Positions 45,878 to 55,417 of a stretch of DNA of 64,000 nt are shown piece by piece. The translations under genes and the position numbers were made by a program. Below the pieces are notes generated by a model. The model was not told the origin of the DNA and ran no database searches. It saw only the letters and a program-made list of their open reading frames with translations. This stretch comes from DATFVA01 sp963711455 (lineage in GTDB: Bacteria > Bacteroidota > Ignavibacteria > Ignavibacteriales > Ignavibacteriaceae), in the NCBI GenBank assembly GCA_963711455.1, contig CAVQEH010000012.1:1-64000 (forward strand), given 5' to 3'. The stretch's first letter is position 1; each line of letters starts with the position of its first letter.

Positions 45878-46083
45878 AAGCTTGCCGTTTTTTGCCTGCC
45901 TGTATTTTTTCCGCTCAATATTCCCGGTATCCAAGTATTAAAAATGAAATAAGTGAATGAAAAAATGAGAATATGTAATCAAGTATTAATTAACACAATA
46001 TTTTTACGGTAATGAATTTTAAACTTAAATTACAAATTGGTTATCGTTAAATAAGTATTAAAATTTCAAAATAATTTTTAGAT

Positions 46084-47976
46084 TTAATTCCCGAATGGAA
46101 CATCCTCATCCTCAGCGTCTTCTTTAATTAACTGTTTTTCATGAGAAAGATCTCTTATTTCTTTCATAAGTTCGAGTTTCTCATCTTCATCAGAAACCTG
46201 TGATAAATTATTATTTAGATCAGATATTTTTTCTTCAAACTGCATAAGCCTGAATTTCTTTACTGCATCTGCGGAATGTTTTTTAAATATCTTTTCATTC
46301 GATAATGATGGATTAATATCTTCCCAGTTTTTACTGATCTGGTATTTTTCGAAAGTCAATTCCCTTATATAAAGTCTCTGATCATCATTTTCCAGCTTAT
46401 CAATCAAAGAGCCGACAGTTGTTTCATCTGAATGAAGAAAAGAAGAAAAAATAAGTTCAGCGATCTCTTTATGAACAGTAATCCTGAAATCATCGGGTTC
46501 AATGTACTTCATAATAAATTCGATAATGTTTCTATCCCCCTCAAGTAAAAGTTTAATCAATTCCTTTTCAAGGTTAATCTGTTCAGGTAAAATCTCGTCT
46601 TCGGATTTCAACACAGTTTTTTCCTTTTCGATAACCTTTTTTTGCCGCCTTTCAATTTCTACTGCCTTTTGCCGGTTCAATCCCGATTTTATTTTGTCTA
46701 GTTCGCCTTCAAGAAGTTTTTCCCTGAGATTAAATTTTTTTGCAATATCTTTTATAAGAAGATTAGCTTTTAATTCATCATTAATTAATGCCAGAGGTTT
46801 TACAAGATCACGAATAGCTTGTGTGGTTTTAGAAGGATCATTAAACATTCCAAGTGATTCATAATATTCCGTCTGATACTCCAGAAAATTTTTAGCAGAT
46901 TTTATTATCTCTTCAAAGCTTTCCCTGCCGAAATTGTTAACATAAGAATCCGGGTCTTCTCCCTTCGGGAGAGAAACTATTTTAATTTCAAAATCTTTTT
47001 TAAGAAGAAGCTCGATACTTCTCATGGCGGCTTTGATACCAGCAGTGTCGGCATCAAAAAGCAAAACGACATTTTTAGTATATCTTGATAAAAGCTGAAC
47101 CTGTTCTTCAGTAAGTGCGGTTCCCGAAACAGCCACAACATTTTTTATCCCGTTCTGGTGAAGAGAGATAAGATCCATATATCCTTCAACCAGAATTGCT
47201 TTATCTAATCTTCTTATTTCATCCTTTGCGTGGGACAGCCCATAAAGGATTCTTCCTTTCACATATATTAATGATTCCGGAGAATTTATATATTTTGCAG
47301 CTTCACCTTTATCTTCAAGAATTCTGCCTGCAAAAGCAACAACTCTTCCATTTGGTGAAAAGATTGGAAAAATAATCCTCGAAGATAATTTGTCATAAAG
47401 TCTTCCCTCCGTTGATTTTCCAATTAAGCCCAATTGAAGAGCCTTATCGATATCAATTTTCTTTTCCTGTAAAAATCTTATCAGGTTGTCCCAACCGCCT
47501 GCAGAATAACCAAGTCCAAATGCCCGCATCGTTCCCGGTTTTATTTTCCTGTTCTGAAAATAATTGAAAGCAATTTCTCCTTCAGATGAGTTAAGCAGAG
47601 TATTAGAAAAATATCTCGCCGCTTCGGTATTTATGTCGTACAGGATTTCCTGTTCAGTCTGCTTTTCTTCAGAGATTCCCTGTTCAAATTCCAAAGGAAT
47701 TCCCATTTCCTCTGCAAGTTCCTGCACTGCTTCTATAAATGATATTTTTTCATATTCCATCAAAAATTTAAAAACATTACCACCGGTATGGCATCCGAAA
47801 CAGTGAAAGATTTGTTTCTCTTCACTTACAGTAAAAGACGGGGTTTTTTCCGAATGAAATGGGCATAAACCTAGAAAGTTTTTTCCTCTTTTTCTTAATT
47901 GAATATACCCCGAAATAATATCGACAATATTTGCCGAGGATCTTATTTCTTCTATTTTGGCTTCAGAAATTCTCAT
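46084..47976 (-). CDS. dnaG: DNA primase
   Basis: This 630-residue primase makes RNA primers for replication. The N-terminal CHC2 zinc domain has CPFHSEKTPSFTVSEE with the paired CFGC near residue 60. The RNA polymerase core with TOPRIM has AILVEGYMDLISLHQNG near residue 260 and VVLLFDADTAGIKAA near 308. The C-terminal third (about 430-630) is the charged helicase-interaction region. Full length. It is divergent from ispG. Confidence 0.96.
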   Translation of the reverse strand: MRISEAKIEEIRSSANIVDIISGYIQLRKRGKNFLGLCPFHSEKTPSFTVSEEKQIFHCFGCHTGGNVFKFLMEYEKISFIEAVQELAEEMGIPLEFEQGISEEKQTEQEILYDINTEAARYFSNTLLNSSEGEIAFNYFQNRKIKPGTMRAFGLGYSAGGWDNLIRFLQEKKIDIDKALQLGLIGKSTEGRLYDKLSSRIIFPIFSPNGRVVAFAGRILEDKGEAAKYINSPESLIYVKGRILYGLSHAKDEIRRLDKAILVEGYMDLISLHQNGIKNVVAVSGTALTEEQVQLLSRYTKNVVLLFDADTAGIKAAMRSIELLLKKDFEIKIVSLPKGEDPDSYVNNFGRESFEEIIKSAKNFLEYQTEYYESLGMFNDPSKTTQAIRDLVKPLALINDELKANLLIKDIAKKFNLREKLLEGELDKIKSGLNRQKAVEIERRQKKVIEKEKTVLKSEDEILPEQINLEKELIKLLLEGDRNIIEFIMKYIEPDDFRITVHKEIAELIFSSFLHSDETTVGSLIDKLENDDQRLYIRELTFEKYQISKNWEDINPSLSNEKIFKKHSADAVKKFRLMQFEEKISDLNNNLSQVSDEDEKLELMKEIRDLSHEKQLIKEDAEDEDVPFGN

Positions 47977-48213
47977 TTGCAGATTATGGAATCGAAAAAA
48001 TCGTAAATATTTAAATACATTTTAATTTAATGAATAAAAATAAAAATAGCGCATATAAAAATTATTTCATTTCGGGATGGGGAGAGATTTTTAACACATT
48101 TTTAAATTCAACATCAGTTCTCTAATTATTATATTTGTTTATCCGACAGGCAAAATTAAATTTGGAATTTCTTTTATTCAAAAAGATTATCCTGTTAAAG
48201 GCAGAAAAATTTT

Positions 48214-50220
48214 ATGTTTGAACAGATAAGCAAAGTTAAAAAATACTGCAATAGTTTAACTCAATATTCAAGATTTAAAACCAGGGTAGTAAACGTAGGT
48301 GATATTCCGCTGGGGGGAGATCATCCAATCAGGATTCAATCAATGACGATTACAGATTCGATGGATACTATTGCCACTGTTGAACAAACAATTCGTATGG
48401 TTGAATCGGGCTGTGATTATGTGAGAATAACAGCACCAAGTAAATTAGAAGCACAGAATTTAGAAAACATAAAAAGAGAATTACGAACCCGCGGATACAA
48501 TGTTCCGCTGATCGCCGATATTCATTTTACACCTAATGCCGCAGAAATTGCTGCAAGAATTGTGGAAAAGGTCAGAGTTAATCCGGGTAACTATGCCGAC
48601 AGAAAAAAATTCAAAATAATTGAATACACAGATAAACAATATGAGGAAGAGCTTGACAGGATAAGACAGAAATTTACTCCGCTCGTAAAAATCTGTAAAG
48701 AATATGGATCCGCTATGAGAATAGGAACCAATCACGGTTCCTTATCAGACAGAATTATGAGTCGATATGGGGATACTCCTTTAGGTATGGTTGAATCTGC
48801 TTTAGAGTTTGTAAGAATTTGTGAAGATCTTAATTACAGGGAAATCGTTCTTTCGATGAAAGCAAGTAATCCGCAGGTAATGGTTCAGGCATACAGGCTG
48901 CTCGTGATGAAAATGGAAGAAGAAGGAATGAATTATCCTATGCATTTAGGTGTTACTGAAGCGGGCGGCGGTGAAGATGGCAGAATAAAATCGGCGCTTG
49001 GAATAGGCACTTTGCTGGAAGATGGAATCGGCGATACTGTTCGTGTTTCATTAACTGAAGATCCTGAATCTGAAGCCCCGGTTGCAATTGAACTTGTCGA
49101 CAGGTACAAGGAAAGAAAAAATCATAGAGAAATTATTCCTGTAACAGAAATACCAATTGATCCTCTTGATTACAAAAAAAGACATACTTTTGAAATTTTG
49201 AATATCGGTGGTTCAAATGTTCCGGTTGTTGTCTCAGATTTTTCGAAACGAAAAATTAATCATCCGGATGATCTTTCTGATATCGGGTATTTTTATGATG
49301 CCGAAACCGATAAATGGAATATGACAGATAGTGCAGCGGATTTTATTTTCACAGGTAGTCAAAATATTAATTTTGAACTCCCCGGTAATTTGAAAATCTT
49401 AAGAGATTACGATTTCTGGAAAGCAAACAAAAAAGGTTTTCCGGTTATTTCAGCAAGCAATTATTTAAATAGAATTGAAAAATCCACCGAATTAAATTTT
49501 GTTCATCTCGAATTAAATGATCTCGATAAAAATCTTCTGGAAGTACTTAAAGCGGATAAAACAGCGGTTATTTTTTTAACAACTTCCAACCCGCATGGAA
49601 TGGCTGAACAAAGAAGAGCTTTTTTCGAATTAATAAATAATGATATTTCTAATCCTGTAATAGTAAAAAGAAATTATGAAAATATAGATATTGATCGGCT
49701 AAGGCTTTTTGCATCCACCGATCTTGGTGGATTATTAATTGATGGATTGGGAGATGGAATCTGGGTAGAGTTAAAAGGAACTCTTAGTGAAGAAGAAAAA
49801 GAGTTCAATAATCACAGCAAACTCGTTAGAAAATTTGTAAATATTAATGAAAAAAATGAAAAAGTTATTAACCGTACTCTTTTCGGAATTCTTCAGGCAG
49901 CAAGAGTAAGAATTTCAAAGACAGAATATATTGCTTGTCCTTCCTGTGGAAGGACCCTTTTTGATCTTCAGGTTACGACGGACATGATCCGGAAAAGGAC
50001 GGAACACCTTAAAGGAGTTAAAATAGCTGTTATGGGCTGTATAGTTAACGGTCCGGGTGAAATGGCTGATGCCGATTATGGTTATGTTGGTTCCGGAGTT
50101 GGAAAAATAACTCTTTACCGTGAAAAAGATATTGTTAAAAGAAATGTTCCGGCAGAAAAAGCAGTTGATGAACTGATCGGATTAATAAAAGAAGATAACA
50201 ATTGGGTTGAACCAAAATAA
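48214..50220 (+). CDS. ispG: 4-hydroxy-3-methylbut-2-enyl diphosphate synthase, long form
   Basis: This 668-residue iron-sulfur enzyme of the MEP isoprenoid pathway converts MEcPP to HMBPP. The TIM barrel covers about residues 20-280 (RVVNVGDIPLGGDHPIRIQSM, HFTPNAAEIAARIVEKVRVNPGN, MRIGTNHGSLSDRI). A large insertion (about 290-560) follows, and the C-terminal domain binds the [4Fe-4S] cluster through CPSCGRT near residue 575 and GCIVNGPGEMADADYG near 608. The long form with an inserted domain is typical of Bacteroidetes/Chlorobi, Chlamydiae and plants, versus about 370 residues in Escherichia coli. It supplies precursors for quinones and the prenyl chains that the nearby reductases may act on. 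Confidence 0.96.
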   Translation: MFEQISKVKKYCNSLTQYSRFKTRVVNVGDIPLGGDHPIRIQSMTITDSMDTIATVEQTIRMVESGCDYVRITAPSKLEAQNLENIKRELRTRGYNVPLIADIHFTPNAAEIAARIVEKVRVNPGNYADRKKFKIIEYTDKQYEEELDRIRQKFTPLVKICKEYGSAMRIGTNHGSLSDRIMSRYGDTPLGMVESALEFVRICEDLNYREIVLSMKASNPQVMVQAYRLLVMKMEEEGMNYPMHLGVTEAGGGEDGRIKSALGIGTLLEDGIGDTVRVSLTEDPESEAPVAIELVDRYKERKNHREIIPVTEIPIDPLDYKKRHTFEILNIGGSNVPVVVSDFSKRKINHPDDLSDIGYFYDAETDKWNMTDSAADFIFTGSQNINFELPGNLKILRDYDFWKANKKGFPVISASNYLNRIEKSTELNFVHLELNDLDKNLLEVLKADKTAVIFLTTSNPHGMAEQRRAFFELINNDISNPVIVKRNYENIDIDRLRLFASTDLGGLLIDGLGDGIWVELKGTLSEEEKEFNNHSKLVRKFVNINEKNEKVINRTLFGILQAARVRISKTEYIACPSCGRTLFDLQVTTDMIRKRTEHLKGVKIAVMGCIVNGPGEMADADYGYVGSGVGKITLYREKDIVKRNVPAEKAVDELIGLIKEDNNWVEPK

Positions 50221-50286
50221 ATAATTTGGGGCAATGGCTCGATTGTTGATTCTTAAATACTGATCAAGTATATTTAAAGACTTGAT

Positions 50287-50376
50287 ATGGATAAACTAAT
50301 TTTAGAAAAACTTAAATTTCTTGATCTTGTAAAATATTCTGCTTCCCCGAAAACCTTAAAAGCAGAGAAATTATAA
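50287..50376 (+). other. Possible 29-residue leader peptide ahead of the nif3-like gene
   Basis: A short frame MDKLILEKLKFLDLVKYSAS continues to KAEKL, and its stop touches the left arm of the following hairpin. The layout resembles a leader peptide before an attenuator, or a remnant of a gene. No Shine-Dalgarno sequence is evident. Confidence 0.2.
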
Positions 50377-50411
50377 AATGCACTTCAAATCTTAGAAGTG
50401 CATTTTTTTTG
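50375..50411 (+). terminator. Intrinsic terminator between ispG and the nif3-like gene
   Basis: The stem AAAATGCACTTC/GAAGTGCATTTT (50375-50386 and 50395-50406) has an 8-base loop and is followed by T. The T-run ends three bases before the nif3-like ATG, so it may end the ispG transcript or act as a conditional attenuator for the downstream genes. Confidence 0.85.
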
Positions 50412-50413
50412 AT

Positions 50414-51520
50414 ATGAATTGCACCGAAATTATTAAATATCTGGAACAATGGGCACCGAAAGAAATAGCCTGGGAAAAGGATAATGTTGGATTGCAGGTA
50501 GGTTCATTTGATAGAGAAATAAAAAATGTTTTGCTTTGCCTGGATATAACTCCCGCTGTCGCAGATGAAGCAGTAAAGAAATCCTGTAACTTAATAATCT
50601 CTCACCACCCTCTCTTTTTTCATTCACTTAAAAAAATATCAACAGATAGAGACTACCGTGCACAAGTCATTGAGAAATTAATTAAGAATGATATTACTCT
50701 TTACTCTGCACATACTAACCTTGATTTTACAAGGGATGGAGTCAGCTTCCGCCTTGCAAAAAAATTAAAACTTCAGAATATCGAATTCCTGAAAAAACTC
50801 GGCTCTAACCAGTTTAAGCTTACAGTATTTGTCCCGGAAGAATCAGTTAAAGAAATTTCCGATGCGATTTTTAATTCGGGTGGTGGCATTATTGGTGAAT
50901 ATTCAAACTGCAGTTTCAGAACCCCCGGGAGTGGAACTTTTATGGGTTCGGGGAAAACCAATCCTGCCCTTGGAGTAAAGGGAAAATTTGAAACAGTTAA
51001 TGAAATCCGTCTTGAAGTTTTAGTCGATTCCTGGAAAGTAAAAACAGTTTTATCAGAAATTCTTAAGGTTCATTCTTATGAAGAACCTGCTTATGATTTA
51101 TATCCTCTTCTGAATGAAAATACAAATTATGGTGAAGGAGCAATCGGATTCTTACCAAATGGATTGCGGACTGATGATTTTTTGAATCACGTTTGTGAAA
51201 ATCTGAACGTAAAGAGCTTCAGGTATACTAACGGAAATAATAGGAAGATTAATAAAATTGCGGTATGCGGCGGATCAGGAAGCGAACTTATAAATGAAGC
51301 CAAAAATTCCGGCGCTGATGCATACATAACTGCCGATATAAAATATCATACTTTCCAGGAAGCCGAAGGGCAGATATTATTAATTGATGCGGGACATTAC
51401 GAAACAGAAATTTTTTCACTGGATGAAATACAGGAAAGATTAAGAACTTTTCTGAACAACGGGACTAAAGTTTTTAAGTACAGTAAATCAACAAATCCCG
51501 TAAAATATTTTAATAAATAA
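50414..51520 (+). CDS. Nif3-like dinuclear metal centre protein (YqfO-type)
   Basis: This 368-residue member of the Nif3/DUF34 family has an N-terminal half with NVGLQVGSFDREIKNVLLCLDITPAVADEA and LIISHHPLFFHSLKKI (metal-binding His pair near residues 65-66), a middle inserted CutA/PII-like domain (about 135-235: KLTVFVPEESVKEISDAIF), and a C-terminal half with KIAVCGGSGSELINEAKNSGADAYITADIKYHTF and LIDAGHYETE holding the remaining ligands. The family is sometimes annotated as GTP cyclohydrolase I type 2, but this activity is not proven. It is followed 8 bases later by the COG1579 gene; the two commonly travel together. Confidence 0.92.
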   Translation: MNCTEIIKYLEQWAPKEIAWEKDNVGLQVGSFDREIKNVLLCLDITPAVADEAVKKSCNLIISHHPLFFHSLKKISTDRDYRAQVIEKLIKNDITLYSAHTNLDFTRDGVSFRLAKKLKLQNIEFLKKLGSNQFKLTVFVPEESVKEISDAIFNSGGGIIGEYSNCSFRTPGSGTFMGSGKTNPALGVKGKFETVNEIRLEVLVDSWKVKTVLSEILKVHSYEEPAYDLYPLLNENTNYGEGAIGFLPNGLRTDDFLNHVCENLNVKSFRYTNGNNRKINKIAVCGGSGSELINEAKNSGADAYITADIKYHTFQEAEGQILLIDAGHYETEIFSLDEIQERLRTFLNNGTKVFKYSKSTNPVKYFNK

Positions 51521-51528
51521 AAAGGAGA

Positions 51529-52263
51529 ATGGATAAATTGGTAAACAGATTAAAAACCCTGTATGAATTGCAGCTTATTGATGACCAGCTCGATGAACTT
51601 GAGGAGCTACGTGGGGATTTACCAAACGCCGTTCAAGCGTTACAGGATAAAATTAACAGCATCAGAGAACAGACTACAGAGAAAGAAACGAAAAGAAAAG
51701 AATCTCTTGAAAAAAGAGAAGAGAACGATGAAGAAGTAGAAAAACTTAAAGCGAATCAGAAAAAATTTAAATCCCAGCTTTACCAGGTTAGAAATAACAA
51801 GGAGTACGATGCCTTAACAAAGGAAATCGATCATACTGAAGAACAAATTTCAAAACTTGAAACTGAAAATGATGTTCTTGCTGATCAGAGTAAAACTCTT
51901 GCAGAAGACATAGAGGCACTTAGTCCACAATTAGGTGACTTAAATGAAGAGCTTAAAGTAAAGGAAGCTGATCTGAAAGAGATTATTAAGGCAAACCAGA
52001 AAGAAGAAGCCAAGCTGAGAACGAAAAGAAAAGAAATTGAAGCCGAGACTAAAAAACCCGACTATTCTGCTTATATGCGTATAAGAAGAGCAAAAAAAGG
52101 AAAGGCTGTTGTAACAATAAAACGTTCTGCCTGTTCAGGATGTCATAATATTGTTCCTTCCCAGAGACAACTGGAAATTAGGAGAAACAACAGGCTTTTC
52201 TTCTGTGAATATTGCGGAAGGATTTTGGTTTCTCCGGAAATAGCTGAACTTGCTGAAGAATAA
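51529..52263 (+). CDS. Coiled-coil zinc-ribbon protein (COG1579, CT398-like)
   Basis: This 244-residue protein has a long charged coiled coil (about residues 10-180) and a C-terminal C4 zinc ribbon: CSGCHNIVPSQRQLE, then CEYCGRIL, with cysteines at roughly 202, 205, 226 and 229. This is the COG1579 family (chlamydial CT398-like), thought to bind nucleic acid or RNA polymerase factors but without firm function. Start choice: AAGGAG at 51522-51527 is only one base from the ATG at 51529 but ten from an in-frame TTG at 51538, so translation may begin three codons later. It is co-transcribed with the nif3-like gene. Confidence 0.9.
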   Translation: MDKLVNRLKTLYELQLIDDQLDELEELRGDLPNAVQALQDKINSIREQTTEKETKRKESLEKREENDEEVEKLKANQKKFKSQLYQVRNNKEYDALTKEIDHTEEQISKLETENDVLADQSKTLAEDIEALSPQLGDLNEELKVKEADLKEIIKANQKEEAKLRTKRKEIEAETKKPDYSAYMRIRRAKKGKAVVTIKRSACSGCHNIVPSQRQLEIRRNNRLFFCEYCGRILVSPEIAELAEE

Positions 52264-52450
52264 TTTTTAAGCAAAATCAGTTTAAAAAATAGATTTTTTT
52301 CAGAGGATTTCTACTCAGAGACTCCCCCTTAAAACTTTTCTGCTGACTTAAGGCATTTAATTTATTATATTCCACTCAGTTAAATATATTTATTATCATT
52401 TCTTTTAATTACAATTAAGAGATTGAAAAGAGTTTAAAGAATAAAAATAC

Positions 52451-52878
52451 GGTTCAGAACGGGCAATTGCTCTCAGGTTAAATGGAGAGAGGAAAGTCCG
52501 AACTTCAAAGAACAGAGTGCCGGGTAACGCCCGGGGTTCCGCAAAGCGGAATACGGAAAGTGCCACAGAAAAAATACTTCCCCCAACTTGTTGGGGGTAA
52601 AGGTGAAAAGGCAGGGTAAGAGCCTACCGCGGTAATGGTAACATTGCCGGTCCCGGAAGGGATTCCATTTATTTGGAACAAGGCAAACCCCACTCGAAGC
52701 AAGGTCAAATATGGAGATTCATCTTTTAATAGTGCGGAGTTGTTCGCTTCGTTATCCTATTCAAAACAGGATAGTGTCTCCGGGTAGACCGCTTGAGTTC
52801 TGCAGTAATGCAGAAACCAGACAAATAATTGCCGTCCCTGTAAACGGGATTACAAAATTCGGCTTATAGTTCCGAACA
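52451..52878 (+). ncRNA. rnpB: RNase P RNA, bacterial class A
   Basis: Conserved landmarks of RNase P RNA appear in order: AGAGGAAAGTCCGAAC near 52490, GCCACAGAAAAAATACTT, GGTGAAAAGGCAGGGTAAGA with GAGCCTACCGC, AGCAAGGTCAAATATGGAGA, GGGTAGACCGCTTGAG, and the 3' end ATTACAAAATTCGGCTTAT. P1 pairs GTTCAGAAC (52452-52460) with GTTCCGAAC (52869-52877), one mismatch, which fixes both ends to within a few bases. The RNA is the catalytic subunit that matures tRNA 5' ends. It lies between the COG1579 and recJ genes. Flanking sequences extend the P1 pairing outward. Confidence 0.95.
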
Positions 52879-52921
52879 GTATTTTGTTCTTTATATATTC
52901 TTAATCTCTTAAAACAATATT

Positions 52922-54640
52922 ATGCCAGAAAAACGCTGGAAAATAAGAGAGATCACCGACGACTATATTGTCAGGTCGCTTGCTGATTCACTAAATATCT
53001 CAGAAGTATTAGCAAAGCTTCTGGTATTAAGAGATATAAGAACTTTCATAGAGGCAAAAAATTTTTTCCGTCCTTCAATTGATTCTCTTTATGATCCGTT
53101 CCTTATGGATGGAATGGAATCCGCTACATCCCGTTTAATTAAAGCTTTGACTGAAAATGAACTGATCACTATTTACGGTGATTATGATGTTGATGGTACC
53201 TGTTCAACTGCAATATTATATCTATTCTTAAAAGAGCTCGATGCAAACGTTGAATATTACATTCCTAAAAGGTTAACTGAAGGGTACGGGATTTCACCTC
53301 TTGGTGTTGAGCAGGTTAAAAGCCGCGGTACTTCACTTATGATTGCGGTAGACTGCGGAATAACTGCCATTGAAGAAACTGATCTTGTGAACAAGCTTGG
53401 AATGGATTTAATCATTTGCGATCATCATCAGCCAAAAGAAAAAATACCGGATGCTTATGCTGTGCTCGATCCTTTAAAACCAGTCTGTAATTATCCTTTT
53501 AAATATCTATCAGGCGCCGGCATTGCCTTTAAGCTTGCACAGGGAGTTGCAGAAAGAATTGGCAAAAGAGAAATGCCGATGCAGTACCTTGACCTTGTTG
53601 CTCTTGCTGGTGCTGCTGATATTGTTCCTTTAATAGATGAAAACCGTTCACTTGTTAATGAAGGAATAAGAATTATTAATGAAAATCCGCGTCCCGGGGT
53701 TGAAGCATTAATTGAAAAAAGTAATATTCATCCCGGGAGTTTAAATACCGGGCAAATAGTCTTTACACTTGCTCCAAGAATAAATGCAGTAGGTAGGTTA
53801 GGTGATGCGGAACGTGCGGTTGAATTATTAATTACCAAAAGTAAAGATGAAGCAAACCAGCTTGCACAGGTATTGGAAACTGAAAATTATGAACGCCGGA
53901 AAATTGATGTGGATACTTTTGATAATGCACTTTCACTTGTCGAAAGCACTATCGATTTAAAAGAGGAACTTGCCATAATTCTGCACCAGGAAGCATGGCA
54001 TCCGGGAGTTATTGGAATTGTCGCTTCACGTTTAGTGGAAAAATATTACAGACCAACCATTATGCTCACAACAGTTGATGGTGTGGCCAAAGGGTCTGCA
54101 AGGAGTATATCAAATTTTAATATTTATGATGCATTAAAACAATGTGAAGACCTTTTAATTCATTTTGGCGGACATCAGGCGGCAGCAGGACTTGCGGTAG
54201 AAGTTGAAAATATAGATGAATTTAAACAAAAATTTAATAAGATTGTTAAAGAATCAATAACAGAAAATGATCTTCTTCCTGAGATTCATATTGACTCTAA
54301 GCTTAAATTTTCGGAAATAACACCAAAGTTTTTAAGAATTATTGAAATGTTTTCCCCTTTCGGTCCCGGAAATATGAGACCGGTATTTTTATCGGAGGAA
54401 GTAACTGTTGCTGGTTATCCAAGAATTGTAGGGAATGATCATCTGCTTTTTGCCATAAAACAAAACGGCTGTGAAAAAGTCTTTGATTGTATCGGGTTTA
54501 ATATGGGAAGTTATTGCGATATAATCTCAAGAGATGGACAATTGCTAAATGTCGTTTATTCAATAGATAAATCAATAAGAGATGGAAGAGTTTTTCCGCA
54601 GTTCAAAATTAAAGATTTAAAAGTTTTAGAAAATAAATAG
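52922..54640 (+). CDS. recJ: Single-stranded-DNA-specific exonuclease RecJ
   Basis: This 572-residue 5'-3' exonuclease works in recombination and mismatch repair. DHH-type motifs are visible: YGDYDVDGTCSTA near residue 88, MIAVDCGI, ICDHHQP near 162, then the DHHA1 part with HQEAWHPGVIGIVASRLVEKY near residue 358 and HFGGHQAAAGLAVEV near 418, and a C-terminal OB fold. Family length is normal. It starts 43 bases after the rnpB end and is followed 13 bases later by the YebC-like gene. Confidence 0.96.
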   Translation: MPEKRWKIREITDDYIVRSLADSLNISEVLAKLLVLRDIRTFIEAKNFFRPSIDSLYDPFLMDGMESATSRLIKALTENELITIYGDYDVDGTCSTAILYLFLKELDANVEYYIPKRLTEGYGISPLGVEQVKSRGTSLMIAVDCGITAIEETDLVNKLGMDLIICDHHQPKEKIPDAYAVLDPLKPVCNYPFKYLSGAGIAFKLAQGVAERIGKREMPMQYLDLVALAGAADIVPLIDENRSLVNEGIRIINENPRPGVEALIEKSNIHPGSLNTGQIVFTLAPRINAVGRLGDAERAVELLITKSKDEANQLAQVLETENYERRKIDVDTFDNALSLVESTIDLKEELAIILHQEAWHPGVIGIVASRLVEKYYRPTIMLTTVDGVAKGSARSISNFNIYDALKQCEDLLIHFGGHQAAAGLAVEVENIDEFKQKFNKIVKESITENDLLPEIHIDSKLKFSEITPKFLRIIEMFSPFGPGNMRPVFLSEEVTVAGYPRIVGNDHLLFAIKQNGCEKVFDCIGFNMGSYCDIISRDGQLLNVVYSIDKSIRDGRVFPQFKIKDLKVLENK

Positions 54641-54653
54641 GAGAATATTTTCT

Positions 54654-55391
54654 ATGTCAGGTCACTCAAAGTGGGCAACAATTAAAAGAAAAAAGGGAGC
54701 GCTGGATGCAAAGCGCGGCAAAATGTTCACTAAGTTAATCAAAGAGTTAACCATAGCTGCGAGAGAAGGCGGTGGTGATCCGGCTGCAAATCCAAGGTTG
54801 CGTCTCGCCGTAGATAATGCCAAGGCTGCTAATATGCCCCAGGACAATATTGAAAGAGCAATTAAGAAAGCAACCGGCGAGTTGGAAGGAGTAACTTACC
54901 ACGAATTAACGTACGAGGGTTACGGTCCCGCAGGAGTAGCTGTTCTTGTTGAAGTTGCCACCGATAATAAAAACAGAATAGTTGCAGAAGTCAGGCATCT
55001 TTTCAGTAAATATGGCGGGAGTATGGGTGAGACAGGTTCTGTTGCATGGATGTTCGACAGGAAAGGTGTTATCACTTTACAAAAGCAGGGCTGGTCTGAA
55101 GATGATATAATGGAATTAATTCTGGATGCCGGTGCGGAAGATTTACAATCTGAAGAAGAATTTTTCGAGATTCAAACTCCCCTTGAAAGTTTTGAACCTG
55201 TCAGAAAAACAATTGCAGATAAAAATCTTTCAATTGAAAATGCATCCTTACAATGGATAGCTAAAAATACTCTTCCCGTTTCCGGTGATGAAGCAGAAAG
55301 AGTAATGAAACTAATTGAAGCTTTGGAAGATAACGATGATGTACAGAATGTTTATTCCAATGCTGATATTGATGAAAGTACTGTAAATTAA
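54654..55391 (+). CDS. YebC/PmpR family protein (TACO1-like)
   Basis: This 245-residue member of the YebC family starts MSGHSKWATIKRKKGALDAK, the family's fixed N-terminus, followed by MFTKLIKELTIAAREGGGDP and GPAGVAVLVEVATDNKNRIVAEVRHLFSK. Members act as transcription regulators (PmpR) or, as shown for some, ribosome-associated factors easing polyproline stalls (mitochondrial TACO1). A GGAG lies 11 bases before the ATG. In many genomes it sits beside ruvC, as here, where ruvC begins 26 bases downstream. Confidence 0.95.
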   Translation: MSGHSKWATIKRKKGALDAKRGKMFTKLIKELTIAAREGGGDPAANPRLRLAVDNAKAANMPQDNIERAIKKATGELEGVTYHELTYEGYGPAGVAVLVEVATDNKNRIVAEVRHLFSKYGGSMGETGSVAWMFDRKGVITLQKQGWSEDDIMELILDAGAEDLQSEEEFFEIQTPLESFEPVRKTIADKNLSIENASLQWIAKNTLPVSGDEAERVMKLIEALEDNDDVQNVYSNADIDESTVN

Positions 55392-55417
55392 AGTGAATAA
55401 AAAAACTCACTATTAAA

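Noticed and set aside
52580..52605. CCCCCAAC/GTTGGGGG hairpin as a separate terminator
   Set aside because: It lies inside the RNase P RNA and is one of its own helices.
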